This document shows, one piece after another, positions 17,672 to 26,224 of a stretch of 64,000 nt of DNA. The translations under genes and the position numbers were made by a program. The stretch covers positions 56,060 through 120,059 of the forward strand of contig NZ_MEEX01000028.1 of the NCBI RefSeq assembly GCF_001724605.1, given 5' to 3'. Positions within the stretch are counted from its first letter, which is position 1. The number at the start of each line of letters is the position of its first letter. The notes beneath the pieces were generated by a model, which saw only the letters and a program-made list of their open reading frames with translations, searched no databases and was not told where the DNA came from. This DNA comes from Phenylobacterium sp. SCN 70-31 (GTDB lineage Bacteria > Pseudomonadota > Alphaproteobacteria > Caulobacterales > Caulobacteraceae).

Positions 17672-18669
17672 GACGCCGCATGCCCCAGCACGATCTCCGC
17701 GATACGCCGCCCGTGCGTGTCCTGCAGGAAGTGGCCGGCGTCGGGCAGCAGGTCGAAGGTCGCCTGCGGATACCGGGCCGCCCAGTCCCGCCCCCAGGCC
17801 TCGGTGAAGGTCTTGTCGGCGCCGCCCCAGACGAAGTGGATCGGCTTGCGCCAGCCCAGCAGGGTCTCGAAATGGCGCGCCTGGTCGTCGGCGGCTCCGC
17901 CCTCGGGATTGTCGAACGGCAGGCTGAGAGGAAATCTTCGAGGTCCCGCGTGGCCGGGTCGGCCCAGACCCGCGAAGGGCGCGTCATAGCCCCGCCGCGC
18001 CTGTTCGCCCACCTCGGTCAGCGCCGGATAAGCGCCCGTCTGGGCGATGCCGTAGAGGTCCCGCGCGGCCATGTGGCCCAGGCTGATCATCATGAACCAG
18101 CCCAGACTGACCCGCTCGGGCACGTTCTCGGCGAAGAAGCCGCTGGGCCGCCACATCTCGTTCCAGCGCAGGAGGTCCGGCTCGTAGGCGTAGCCGACAT
18201 GGTGCAGCCAGGTGTTCATCACCACGAGCCGCGAGAACCGCTCGGGGATTTCGGCTGCCTGGGCGAGCCCGATGGGGCCGCCCCAGTCCTGGCAGAAGAG
18301 GGTGATGTCCGTGAGGTCGAGACCTTCGATCAGGGCCCTGTGCGCCGCCCGATGACGGCGGATGGAGTACCATCCGTCGTCCACGGGCTTGTCCGATCGC
18401 CCAAAGCCGATGTGGTCGGCCGCCACGCACCGCCAGCCCGCTTCGACCAGGCGGGCGATGATGTGCCGGTTCAGATAGCTCCACGTCGGCATGCCGTGCA
18501 TCAGCAGGGCGAGGGGACCGTCGCGCGGCCCCTCGTCGACGTAGTGCATCCTCAGGCCCTCGAACTCGATGTAGTTCGGCGCGTAGGGATAGTCGGGCAG
18601 GCCGGCGAAGCTGTCCTCAGGCGTCCTGAGGAACGCCACGCCGCCCGCCGTGGTCAGCGGTCGCGACAT
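17668..18669 (-). CDS. Second haloalkane dehalogenase-like alpha/beta hydrolase
   Basis: 333 residues, paralogous to the 15821 gene: LLMHGMPTWSYLNRHII, HIGFGRSDKPV, nucleophile elbow TLFCQDWGGPIGLAQ, catalytic His in LLPDAGHFLQD. It differs in the halide-binding loop (MPTW instead of EPSW) and in the cap domain (WRPSGFFAENVPERVS). The two enzymes therefore probably have different substrates. It lies 9 bp downstream of the sulfatase gene on the same strand. The chloride/bromide substrate is inferred from the family only. Confidence 0.87.
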   Translation of the reverse strand: MSRPLTTAGGVAFLRTPEDSFAGLPDYPYAPNYIEFEGLRMHYVDEGPRDGPLALLMHGMPTWSYLNRHIIARLVEAGWRCVAADHIGFGRSDKPVDDGWYSIRRHRAAHRALIEGLDLTDITLFCQDWGGPIGLAQAAEIPERFSRLVVMNTWLHHVGYAYEPDLLRWNEMWRPSGFFAENVPERVSLGWFMMISLGHMAARDLYGIAQTGAYPALTEVGEQARRGYDAPFAGLGRPGHAGPRRFPLSLPFDNPEGGAADDQARHFETLLGWRKPIHFVWGGADKTFTEAWGRDWAARYPQATFDLLPDAGHFLQDTHGRRIAEIVLGHAAS

Positions 18670-18678
18670 GACGGAGCC

Positions 18679-20358
18679 TCAGTTGTCCCAGAGGATGTAT
18701 TCGTCGTTCTGGCCGTAGGGCGAGCCCCCGACGCGATCCACGTAGACGGCGCCCTGCAGCAGAGACGGCCACATGGATTTCACCATCTCCGCCTCGCGGG
18801 CCTTGAGCAGGCCCAGCATCTGCTGGACGCGCGCCGGCTCGGCCGCCGCCAGATCCTTCTTCTCGGTGGGGTCGTCGGCCAGGTTGAAGAGCCAGACCTT
18901 GTCGTTGCGGGCGCCGTTGAGCTGCAGCTTCCAGTCGCCGTCGCGGATCGCGCGGTACTGGCCCGACCGCCAGAACAGCGTCTGGTGCGGCCGACCATCG
19001 GCGCGGCCCTGGACGAACGGAAGCAGATCGACGCCGTCGATCGTGCGGTCGGAGGGCGACTGCCCGCCGCCGGCCGCCACGGTGGTCGAGAACAGATCCA
19101 CGTGCGTCACGGGGTAGGGGTAGCGCGAACCGGCCGGGATCGCCGCCGGCCAACGCATGAAGTACGGCGTGCGGATGCCGCCTTCGAAGAACGTCGACTT
19201 GAAGCCGCGGAACGGCGCGTTGACGCCCTCGATCCCGATATAGCCCGCGCCGCCGTTGTCGGAGGTGAAGATCACCAGGGTGTTCTGGTCCAGCCCCTCG
19301 TCCTTCAGCGTCTGGAGGATGCGGCCGATGTTGTCGTCCAGGTTCTTGATCATGGCGCCATAGACCCGCTCGCGGTGCAGCGAGATCGAGGGCAGGGCGT
19401 CATAGTCCGACTTCTTGGCCTGGAGCGGCGTGTGCGGCGCGTTGGGCGCCCAGTACATGAAGAAGGGCCGGTTCCGGTTCGCCTTGATGGCGGCGATCGC
19501 CTCGTCGGCCAGATAGTCCGTCATGTAGCCGCGCGGCTCGAACATCGGGCTGCCGTTGTACTGGACGCCATACGGCAGGTTCGGCCACAGGAACTTGTCG
19601 ATGGGGTCCCAGTCCTGCTTGGCGTTGACGACGTTCGGGTCCTTCTCGGGAAGGAACATCGATCCGCCCGAGATGAACCCCAGGCTCTCGTCGAAGCCCT
19701 GCTCCTCGGGGCGAGATCCCTTCTCGCCGCCCAGGTGCCACTTGCCCAGATGGATGGTGTGGTAGCCGCGCGTCTTGAGGGCCTCGGCGATGGTGATCTC
19801 GCTGGTCGGCACGCTCAGCATGTTGGACGCGCTGCGACTGTCGTCCTTGCCGCCGGACGGCATGTCCTTGACGCGATCCTGGAAGAAGTGCGGCTTCACC
19901 GGCGAGCCGGGTTCGGAATTGGTGCCCACCATGCGCTGGAAGGCGATCGGCGCCGGGGTGAACTCGAAGCCGAAGCGGGTTGCATAGCGGCCGGTCATCA
20001 GCGCGGCGCGCGACGGGGCGCATGTGGCGTTGCCGGTGTAGCCCTGCTCGAAGGCGACGCCATCCCGCGCGAGGGAATCGATATGCGGCGTCTGTACGGC
20101 GCCACCGCCGACGCCGCCGTGCAGCGAGATGTCGTTGTAGCCGAGGTCGTCGACCAGGATCAGGATGATGTTCGGCGGCCGCTCGCCCGTCGGCGGCTGG
20201 GCGGGGCCCTGCGCCCAGGTCACCGGCCGGTTCGGCTCGACCGGGGGCATCTGGGACTTGGCGACCATCGACAGGATCGTGGCCCGGTTCATGTAGGCCA
20301 GCCCTCCGGCCGCCACCAGTGCGACCGCCCCGGCCGCAAGCCATGTCCTCAGCCTCAC
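18679..20358 (-). CDS. Arylsulfatase-type sulfatase, membrane-anchored or exported
   Basis: 559 residues from a GTG at 20358, with GGGAGGA 6 nt upstream. An N-terminal hydrophobic segment (LAAGAVALVAAGGLAYM) acts as signal or anchor. The sulfatase fold is shown by NIILILVDDLGYND (metal-binding Asp pair), GNATCAPSRAALMTGRYATR (the C-x-P-S-R motif whose Cys becomes formylglycine), LGKWHLGG and FTSDNGG. It needs a formylglycine-generating enzyme, not seen in this window. It heads a minus-strand operon with a dehalogenase-like gene and a membrane protein, preceded by a TetR-type operator. Confidence 0.92.
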   Translation of the reverse strand: MRLRTWLAAGAVALVAAGGLAYMNRATILSMVAKSQMPPVEPNRPVTWAQGPAQPPTGERPPNIILILVDDLGYNDISLHGGVGGGAVQTPHIDSLARDGVAFEQGYTGNATCAPSRAALMTGRYATRFGFEFTPAPIAFQRMVGTNSEPGSPVKPHFFQDRVKDMPSGGKDDSRSASNMLSVPTSEITIAEALKTRGYHTIHLGKWHLGGEKGSRPEEQGFDESLGFISGGSMFLPEKDPNVVNAKQDWDPIDKFLWPNLPYGVQYNGSPMFEPRGYMTDYLADEAIAAIKANRNRPFFMYWAPNAPHTPLQAKKSDYDALPSISLHRERVYGAMIKNLDDNIGRILQTLKDEGLDQNTLVIFTSDNGGAGYIGIEGVNAPFRGFKSTFFEGGIRTPYFMRWPAAIPAGSRYPYPVTHVDLFSTTVAAGGGQSPSDRTIDGVDLLPFVQGRADGRPHQTLFWRSGQYRAIRDGDWKLQLNGARNDKVWLFNLADDPTEKKDLAAAEPARVQQMLGLLKAREAEMVKSMWPSLLQGAVYVDRVGGSPYGQNDEYILWDN

Positions 20359-20402
20359 GTGATGTCCTCCCAACCCGTTCCTGTTCGTTTGAGAGGCTTA
20401 TA

Positions 20403-20425
20403 TAGTGACATTGAGCGTGCCGCTA
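20403..20425. promoter_or_regulatory. Putative TetR operator, copy 2
   Basis: TAGTGACA, a 7-nt centre, then TGCCGCTA: the left half is identical to copy 1 at 15755 and the right half matches it at 6 of 8 positions, with the same spacing. It sits about 45 bp upstream of the sulfatase start (minus strand), consistent with repression of that operon. Confidence 0.6.
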
Positions 20426-20441
20426 GATGGCGCGACCAGGA

Positions 20442-21914
20442 TCAGGCGAGCGGCAGCGTGACGCGGGCGACGAGGCCGCCTTCCGGGCGTGCCGACAGGG
20501 TGATGTCGCCGCCGTGCGCCCGCGCCGTGGATCGGGCGATGGGCAGGCCGAGGCCCATGCCGCCGGCGTCCAGGTTGCGCGACGCATCGGTGCGGTAGAA
20601 CGGCGCGAAGGCCCGCTCCAGATCCTCGGGCGACAGGCCGGGCCCGGCGTCTGCGATCTCGACCACGGCGTGGCCATCGACGCGCGCGACGCTGAGGCGC
20701 GCCCGGCCTCCGTACTTCACCGCATTCTCCACGAGGTTGACGAACAGGCGCTGGAGCGCGACGGCGTCGCCCTCGACGGTCACGGGCTCGGCGTCATCCG
20801 GCTCGCTTTCGGCCAGCTCCACGTCCCACCCCATCATCGCGGCGTCGTCGGCGACGACCTCCACCACGGACAGCAGGTCCAGAGGCTCGCGCCGGCGCGG
20901 GGCGCCTTCGTCGCGGATGAAGGTCAGTACGCCCTGGATCATCTGCTCCATCTGGCTCACGTCGGCCAGGACCCCCTGGCGGACGTCGGCGGGCGCGCGT
21001 TCCAGCTTGAAGCGGATCCGCGCGAGCGGCGTGCGCAGGTCATGGCTGATCGCGCCCACCATCGCCGTGCGGTCGTCGATGAACCGTCGCAGCCGGGCCT
21101 GCATGTCGTTGAAGGCGTCGGCGGCGGCGCCGATCTCGGCGGGCCCGGACAGGGTCATCTGCGGCGCCAGAGGGTCGCGTCCCAGGCGTTCCGCAGCCTG
21201 GCCGAACCGCTTCAGCGGTGCGGTGATGCGGCGCGCGAAAAGCAGGCCGGCCGGCGCCACGACGGCGAATCCGGCCGCCAGCACCAGGAAGAGGCGTCGT
21301 TGCCACTCTGTGGGGAACGACTCGGGAGATGTCCGGACCACCGTCCAGCGGCCGTCGGGCCGGCGCAGCGCAGCCGTGAAGTCGCCCATCACCAGTTCGC
21401 GGGGGCCGTGCGCCCGGTCCACGGCGGGTGGGATCGGCCCCGAGGACCCGTCCAGGCGGGACCTTTCCGGCGGCGCGTCGGGAGGAAGGGACGGCGGGGC
21501 GGGCGGGGGCCCCTCCCGCCCACCGTGCGCCGGCAGGGCCTGGCGCAGGCCGCGCTCGGGTTGCAGGAGCCGTTCGAGCCGTCCGGGCAGGCGGGGGACG
21601 AACCGCACCTCGTCCCGCGGGCGTCCCAACTCGGCGGCCAGGGCCTCGGCCGCCCAGGCCCGACGGCGCGACAAGGGTCGGGCCTCGGGGGGGGTGTCGA
21701 CGACTTCGCGCAGGAGGGGACGGCCCAGCCGGGCGTCCAGAGCGCCGCCGTTCAGCGCCTCGGCCACTTCGGCGATCCGGTACAGTGGGGGGCGGGGCGG
21801 CGGCAGCAGGGCCACGGCGGCGAAGACCACGAGATGGGTCGCCACCAGGCAGGCGCCGATCAGGGCCACCAGCTGGAGGCCGATGCTGACCCGCAGGCGT
21901 CGGGACGGACTCAT
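20442..21914 (-). CDS. Membrane sensor histidine kinase
   Basis: 490 residues. TM1 near residues 11-37 (VALIGACLVATHLVVFAAVALL), a large Pro-rich periplasmic region with APPSLPPDAPPERS, TM2 (LFLVLAAGFAVVAPAGLLFA), HAMP with AFNDMQARLRRFIDDR, His box AISHDLRTPLARIRFKLE, N box FVNLVENAVKYGG, and DAGPGLSP / GGMGLGLPIARSTARAHGG. It overlaps its response regulator by 4 nt (ATGA). Closest in layout to EnvZ/RstB-like kinases; the signal is unknown. Confidence 0.92.
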   Translation of the reverse strand: MSPSRRLRVSIGLQLVALIGACLVATHLVVFAAVALLPPPRPPLYRIAEVAEALNGGALDARLGRPLLREVVDTPPEARPLSRRRAWAAEALAAELGRPRDEVRFVPRLPGRLERLLQPERGLRQALPAHGGREGPPPAPPSLPPDAPPERSRLDGSSGPIPPAVDRAHGPRELVMGDFTAALRRPDGRWTVVRTSPESFPTEWQRRLFLVLAAGFAVVAPAGLLFARRITAPLKRFGQAAERLGRDPLAPQMTLSGPAEIGAAADAFNDMQARLRRFIDDRTAMVGAISHDLRTPLARIRFKLERAPADVRQGVLADVSQMEQMIQGVLTFIRDEGAPRRREPLDLLSVVEVVADDAAMMGWDVELAESEPDDAEPVTVEGDAVALQRLFVNLVENAVKYGGRARLSVARVDGHAVVEIADAGPGLSPEDLERAFAPFYRTDASRNLDAGGMGLGLPIARSTARAHGGDITLSARPEGGLVARVTLPLA

Positions 21915-22642
21915 GGCCGGGTCACGGCGACGTCGAACATGTAGCCCGCGCCGCGAACCGTCTTGATGATCTCGCCATCACTGCAAGCGTGGAGCTTGCG
22001 GCGCAGCCGACTGATCTGGACGTCGACCGCCCGATCGAAGACATCGACGTCCTCGCCGCGGGCGATGTCGAGGAGCTGGTCGCGCGACAGGATCCGCTGC
22101 GGGTGGTCCAGAAACGCGGACAGCAGCGAATATTCGCCCGAGGTCAGCAGGATGGTGGCGCCGTTGGGCGCGCGGAGCTGGCGGCGGAGGGCGTCGAGGG
22201 TGAAGCCCTGGAACCGATAGGCCTTGCCCCGCTTGGGCGCGCCGCCCCGCACCTCGTCCAGGCGCCGGAACACTGCGCGCACGCGCGCGAGCAGCTCGCG
22301 CGGGCTGCAAGGCTTGGCCAGATAGTCGTCGGCGCCCAGTTCCAGGCCCAGGACTCGGTCGATCTCCTCGCCCATGGCGCTCACCATGATGATGGCGGGG
22401 CCGCCCTCGGCGGCTAGGCGGCGGCAGATGGACAGGCCGTCCTCGCCCGGCAGCATCACGTCGAGCACCACGAGGTCGATCGGCGCCGATTCCAACGCTT
22501 GGTCCATCGTCCGCGCGTCCGCAGCGGCGTGCACCTGGTAGCCGTGCTCGGACAGGTAGTCGACGATCTGGCCCCGCAGGTCGGTGTCGTCGTCGACCAC
22601 AAGGATATGGCGCGCCGTCGGGGCGGGGGAGTCTGCCGTCAT
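21911..22642 (-). CDS. OmpR-family response regulator
   Basis: 243 residues from the ATG at 22642 (MTADSPAPTARHILVVDDD); the longer frame from 22699 lacks family similarity. The receiver domain has phospho-acceptor Asp61 (LVVLDVMLPGEDG) and Lys in YLAKPCSPRELL. The winged-helix output domain has LTSGEYSLLSAFLDHP, DVQISRLRRKLHA and IIKTVRGAGYMFD. It is transcribed before, and coupled to, the histidine kinase gene. Confidence 0.93.
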   Translation of the reverse strand: MTADSPAPTARHILVVDDDTDLRGQIVDYLSEHGYQVHAAADARTMDQALESAPIDLVVLDVMLPGEDGLSICRRLAAEGGPAIIMVSAMGEEIDRVLGLELGADDYLAKPCSPRELLARVRAVFRRLDEVRGGAPKRGKAYRFQGFTLDALRRQLRAPNGATILLTSGEYSLLSAFLDHPQRILSRDQLLDIARGEDVDVFDRAVDVQISRLRRKLHACSDGEIIKTVRGAGYMFDVAVTRP

Positions 22643-22713
22643 GCTGGGCCTTTCGGCGGGGACTGTGGCGCCGTCATCGCGACTTCGCCACATTCGCATC
22701 GATGCGCCCGGCG

Positions 22714-22905
22714 TCAGCCGGGGCCATGGTCCGGCCGGGGACCTCTGCGGCCCGGCTGCGGGTCATCGGGGGCCGATCCGCCCGGTCCCGTCAGGCGGCC
22801 GAGGGCGTCGAAGACCCGCTGCTGCTCGGGGCTGAGCGCGGCGTAGAAGCGTTCCAGGGCGCTGCGGCGTGCGGCCGCGCGGTCGGCGGCCTCCTGAACC
22901 GCCAT
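22714..22905 (-). pseudogene. Probable remnant of a Spy/CpxP-like (LTXXQ) periplasmic protein
   Basis: A 63-residue open frame upstream of the response regulator on the same strand. Its middle (ALERFYAALSPEQQRVFDAL) looks like the C-terminal LTPEQ-type motif of Spy/CpxP-family chaperones. The N-terminus with signal peptide is missing: an in-frame TAA lies 10 codons before the ATG. The rest is a Pro/Gly/Asp-rich tail. Spy/CpxP genes often neighbour envelope-stress two-component systems, which fits the location. It could also be a genuinely short cytoplasmic relative; the call rests on one motif. Confidence 0.4.
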
Positions 22906-23079
22906 CGCGCGCCGAACGACGCCCTCGCCGCGTTACGGCTGTGTTTCGAAAACGGCGGCGGCCGCCTTAGTTGGGGCCGCAGAGGCCACGCTTGCGCCCT
23001 ACGTCCGCCGCATCCGGCGTCGAACATGCGGATGTCGGCGGCGGGTCTTCCTCCCCCACACCCGGTCCCCGACCCCGCC

Positions 23080-23147
23080 GGCCGTCTCTCCCGACGGCCT
23101 CCGGAACGCGGCTCCCCCAGTCCTTCCCCCCAACCTGGGGGAGCCGC
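23080..23147. repeat. REP-like intergenic element with two hairpins
   Basis: First hairpin: GGCCGTC / GACGGCC with a 6-nt loop (23080-23099). Second: a perfect 13-bp inverted repeat starting GCGGCTCCCCCAG (23108-23120) with its complement at 23135-23147 and a 14-nt C/T-rich loop. It lies in the 393-bp gene-free stretch 22906-23298, upstream of the first PEPxxWA gene. The rest of that stretch shows no convincing ORF; its right end should hold the PEPxxWA promoter. The arrangement is typical of dispersed palindromic elements, but copy number cannot be judged here. Confidence 0.55.
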
Positions 23148-23298
23148 AGACCGCCTTCGGCCCCGCATTTTCCCGGCTCAGGCGAGTCCGATTTCCCATG
23201 GTTAATTTTCGACCTAACCGTGGTTTGGACGGGCGCGGGTCGGCGACGGCGTGCCGCCTCTTCGGGGAAAGCGGGAAAGACAACGGGGTAAGGACACG

Positions 23299-24087
23299 GT
23301 GCTTCAGTTCTTTGGAAACATGACTCGCGGGCTGACGTCTGGGGGGGCGAAGGTCGCGGTGGGGGCCGCCGCGGTGGCCGCGGGCCTCGCCTTCGCGCCG
23401 ATGGCGCAGGCCGCCACCTACATCATGCAGAGCGGGACGATGGACAGCCCGCGTACGCTGAACATCGCCGGGATCGGCAATGTGAAGGCCACGCCGGTTC
23501 AGTTCGATGGCTATATCGACGATGTGGTGGACCAGCCGTTCAGCGACCTCGTCGCCTTCTGCGTCGACGTCTACCACGCGATCACGCTGGCCGATTACAA
23601 TCCCGACCTCAAGTACACCGACACCATCCCGCTCACGACGGACTCGCATCCGACCGCGCCCAAGGTGCTGACCGACCAGGAGATCCTCCAGATCGGCCGG
23701 CTGGTGAACTACGGGACGAACGTCTTCTACAACGCGCCGGGCGGCGCGGCCCGCTACGACGAACTGGCGGTGGTCCAGGGCGCGATCTGGCAGGTGGTGT
23801 CGGGCCTGAACGTCACCAGCACCAACGCGACGCTGAACACCCGCATCGATAACCTGGCCGGGCTCAGCTACACGAGCTTCTTCAACGCCGACTACGGCCA
23901 CGTCCACAGCGGCATCAAGTTCCTCACGCCGTTCACCGACAGCCGGGTCTATCCCGACAGCAAGCTGACCCAGGCGTTCGCCATCGCCGCGGTTCCCGAG
24001 CCTGCGACATGGGCGATGATGATCGGCGGCTTCGCCTGCGCCGGCGCCATGCTGCGCCGCTCGCGCCGCCAGGCCGCCGCGGCCTGA
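23299..24087 (+). CDS. PEPxxWA-CTERM sorting domain protein, copy 1
   Basis: 262 residues from a GTG at 23299. Sec signal peptide (residues to about 36, ending APMAQAA). The extracellular domain starts TYIMQSGTMDSPRTLNIAG and has one Cys in VAFCVDVYHAI. The C-terminal sorting signal has the expected three parts: VPEPATWAMMIGG, a hydrophobic stretch (FACAGAML) and a basic tail (RRSRR). Exosortase-type enzymes are thought to process such tails for surface display or export with polysaccharide. The next gene is a paralogue. No exosortase or EPS gene lies in this window. Confidence 0.88.
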   Translation: MLQFFGNMTRGLTSGGAKVAVGAAAVAAGLAFAPMAQAATYIMQSGTMDSPRTLNIAGIGNVKATPVQFDGYIDDVVDQPFSDLVAFCVDVYHAITLADYNPDLKYTDTIPLTTDSHPTAPKVLTDQEILQIGRLVNYGTNVFYNAPGGAARYDELAVVQGAIWQVVSGLNVTSTNATLNTRIDNLAGLSYTSFFNADYGHVHSGIKFLTPFTDSRVYPDSKLTQAFAIAAVPEPATWAMMIGGFACAGAMLRRSRRQAAAA

Positions 24088-24187
24088 TCGGGTGTCCCGA
24101 GCAGACGGGGCGCCTCGCGCGCGCCGTCTGCGACGGTTGGCCTGCTTCCTGCTCCTGCCGGCGAAAACCGACGGCAGGAGCTCCGAA

Positions 24188-24994
24188 GTGTCCCGTTTCA
24201 ATGCAATCCAGTCCGCCTCGCTCGCCCTGAAGGGCGCGCTGCCGGCCTTGGCGTTCGCCTGCACCATGGCGATGAGCGCTCCGGCGCAATCGGCGGAGTA
24301 CTTCCTGCAGTCCGCCACCATGGACAAGTCGCGGACCGCGACGATCAGCGGCCCTGGCCTGAACCAGGCGGTCTACATGGCGCCGCTGTACTTCACGGCC
24401 TACGAGGGCACGGCGGCGGTCGGGGATTCGTTCAACTTCGTCGGCTTCTGCGTGGACATCTTCCACTCGATCAGCACCGGCGTGCTGAACCTCAAGTACG
24501 ACGACGAGAACGCGCTCGAGACGGATTCGAAATACCTGACCTCGACGCCGTTCGTGGGCGCCGCGCCGCTGAGCGACCAGCAGGTGCTCCAGGTTGGCCG
24601 GCTCGTGAACTACGGCACGCTCGTCTACGATCAGGCGCCGTCCAGCACGAGCAAGATCGACACCCTGGCGGCTTTGCAGGGGGCGATCTGGCGCGTCATC
24701 AATCCGGGCTACACCGTCACCAGCGGCAACGGCGCGGTGAACGGCCTCATGGGTAATTTCGCCTCGGCGAACTACATGGACTACCTCACGGGCTACGGCC
24801 ACGTGAACAGCGGCATCACCTTCATCTCCGAGACCGGCAAGTACGGGACGAAGAGCGCCCATCAGAGCTTCGCCATCGCCGCCGTGCCGGAGCCCGGGAC
24901 CTGGGCGCTGATGATCGGCGGATTCGGCCTGGCCGGGGCGATGCTGCGCCGCGCGCGCCGCATGCAACCGGCCCTGGCGCTGGTCAGAGCCTAG
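24188..24994 (+). CDS. PEPxxWA-CTERM sorting domain protein, copy 2
   Basis: 268 residues from a GTG at 24188 with AGGAG 7 nt upstream. The architecture is the same as the preceding protein: signal peptide ending MSAPAQSAE, YFLQSATMDKSRTATISG, FCVDIFHSIS, VLQVGRLVNYGTLVYDQAP, a Gln-Gly-Ala-Ile-Trp motif, GYGHVNSGITFI, and the sorting tail VPEPGTWALMIGGFGLAGAM with RRARR. Similarity across the whole length shows tandem duplication followed by divergence. Secreted or surface-attached; the role is unknown. Confidence 0.88.
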   Translation: MSRFNAIQSASLALKGALPALAFACTMAMSAPAQSAEYFLQSATMDKSRTATISGPGLNQAVYMAPLYFTAYEGTAAVGDSFNFVGFCVDIFHSISTGVLNLKYDDENALETDSKYLTSTPFVGAAPLSDQQVLQVGRLVNYGTLVYDQAPSSTSKIDTLAALQGAIWRVINPGYTVTSGNGAVNGLMGNFASANYMDYLTGYGHVNSGITFISETGKYGTKSAHQSFAIAAVPEPGTWALMIGGFGLAGAMLRRARRMQPALALVRA

Positions 24995-25278
24995 CGGAAG
25001 ACGTGGATTCCGCCGGCGCCCCCGCCCGGGGCCTCGGCGAGTCCGCGAATCTCCAGAGCCGCCTGGCGGGCGCCGCACACGCAGCGCAGACGGTGTTCCA
25101 GATCGTGGAGTGTCTGGCGGCTCAGGCCCTGGTCCAGCCAGGGGCGGGGATCGACCACCGCCTCGCGCCCGCAGGCGCAGCGCGCCCAGAGGCTGGACCG
25201 CGCGGCCGTGGCCCAGCCCAGGCGCGCTTCGCCCACCGTCCAGTCCCGGCTGAATTGCTGTCGGCTTCCGTCCGCCAT
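24991..25278 (-). CDS. Small four-cysteine (zinc-ribbon-like) protein, unknown
   Basis: 95 residues. Two CxC pairs, CACGRE and CVCGAR, about 34 residues apart, could bind one zinc ion. Between them is a helical segment (LDQGLSRQTLHDLEHRL). The C-terminus is Gly-rich and ends HVFR. The stop overlaps the stop of the opposing PEPxxWA gene by 3 nt. A cytoplasmic nucleic-acid-binding or adaptor role is possible but unproved. Confidence 0.65.
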   Translation of the reverse strand: MADGSRQQFSRDWTVGEARLGWATAARSSLWARCACGREAVVDPRPWLDQGLSRQTLHDLEHRLRCVCGARQAALEIRGLAEAPGGGAGGIHVFR

Positions 25279-25344
25279 GATTCAACTCCCTGACGCGAAC
25301 AAAAGCAGAACTTCAGGCGTCTGGCGAGTCCTTACCGGAAGAAT

Positions 25345-25643
25345 TCATGAGTCGTCCCGATCGGCGTCCGCCGGTCTGTGGACGGCCTGCGCCCAGCGCT
25401 CGGCGAAGCCGTAGAGCGGCATGAACGAGTCCATCAGTTCCCGGCCCATCGGCGTGAGGGCGTAACCCCGGCCGGCGATCAGGTCGACGAGGCCCGCGGC
25501 CCGCAACTCGGTCAGCCGGGCCTGAAGGACGGTGGGCGAGGCTTCGTCGCAGGCCGCCCGCAATGCGCGCGACGTCGCGGAGCTCCCAGGCGATGCGCAG
25601 GGTCCAGCGCCGCCCGGTTCGCCGACGTCGCGTCGCCCAGGGG
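25345..25643 (-). pseudogene. HxlR-family transcriptional regulator, frameshifted and N-terminally truncated
   Basis: Two frames together read as an HxlR winged helix. The frame ending near 25563 encodes TGRRWTLRIAWELRD (recognisable helix 2), and the frame from 25563 to 25345 encodes ALRAACDEASPTVLQARL, ELRAAGLVDLIAGRGYALTP and LYGFAERWA. The junction is shorter than expected by about 11 nt (inference), which explains the frame change. The frame upstream runs into a TGA immediately after the coq7 stop, so the N-terminus is lost too. The downstream part still has an open frame of 72 codons from a TTG. Confidence 0.6.
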
Positions 25644-25648
25644 CGATC

Positions 25649-26224
25649 TCAGACCTTCTCGCTGATCCTGATGGCGGCGCGGCAACCGGCCTGGATCACC
25701 GCCGAGAGCAGGCTGTAGCCCGGCGCCTCGCGGGCGCCGTCCTCGACGGCCGCGTCGCGGTGGGCCAGCTCGTCGTCGCGGAACGCTGCGAGCTGGGCGG
25801 CCAGTTCGGGATCGCGCGTCTCAAGCTCGGCCACCTGATCGGCGTAGTGCTCGCCGATCACGGTCTCGACGGCCTCGGTGCAGGCATGGGCGGCCTTTTC
25901 GCCCATGAGAGCGGTGGCGGCGCCCAGGCCGAATCCGGCGAGGCGCCAGACGGGCGCCATCAGGGTGGGGCGTACGCGACGGTCGTTGAGGAGCGTCTCG
26001 AAGCGCGCGAGGTGCTCGCCCTCTTCCGCGGCCATCCGTCCGAAGCGTTCGGCCAGGGCTTCGCGACCGGGGGCTGCGCCCATCACCGCCTGCTGGCCGC
26101 GGTAGATCTGGACGGCGGCCAGTTCGCCGGCGTGATCCACCCGCAGGATCTCGGCGAGGCGCGCGGCGGTCGCGCCACGGCCGGGACGAGGGGGTGTCGG
26201 TTGGCGGTGTGTGTCTCGGCTCAT
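25649..26224 (-). CDS. coq7: Ubiquinone biosynthesis hydroxylase Coq7
   Basis: 191 residues, ferritin-like di-iron protein that hydroxylates the demethoxy-quinone precursor of ubiquinone at C6. The iron ligands lie in RVDHAGELAAVQIYRGQ, AAEEGEHLARFE, TEAVETVIGEHYADQ and RDDELAHRDAAVEDGA (E, ExxH, E, ExxH pattern). The ATG at 26224 overlaps the dsbB stop (ATGA), so the pair is translationally coupled. It is a peripheral inner-membrane enzyme. Confidence 0.95.
   Translation of the reverse strand: MSRDTHRQPTPPRPGRGATAARLAEILRVDHAGELAAVQIYRGQQAVMGAAPGREALAERFGRMAAEEGEHLARFETLLNDRRVRPTLMAPVWRLAGFGLGAATALMGEKAAHACTEAVETVIGEHYADQVAELETRDPELAAQLAAFRDDELAHRDAAVEDGAREAPGYSLLSAVIQAGCRAAIRISEKV

Noticed and set aside
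17680..20598. 972-codon open frame on the plus strand across the hydrolase and sulfatase genes
   Set aside because: Low-complexity Arg/Gly/Val composition without motifs; the minus strand carries the C-x-P-S-R sulfatase and the hydrolase signatures.
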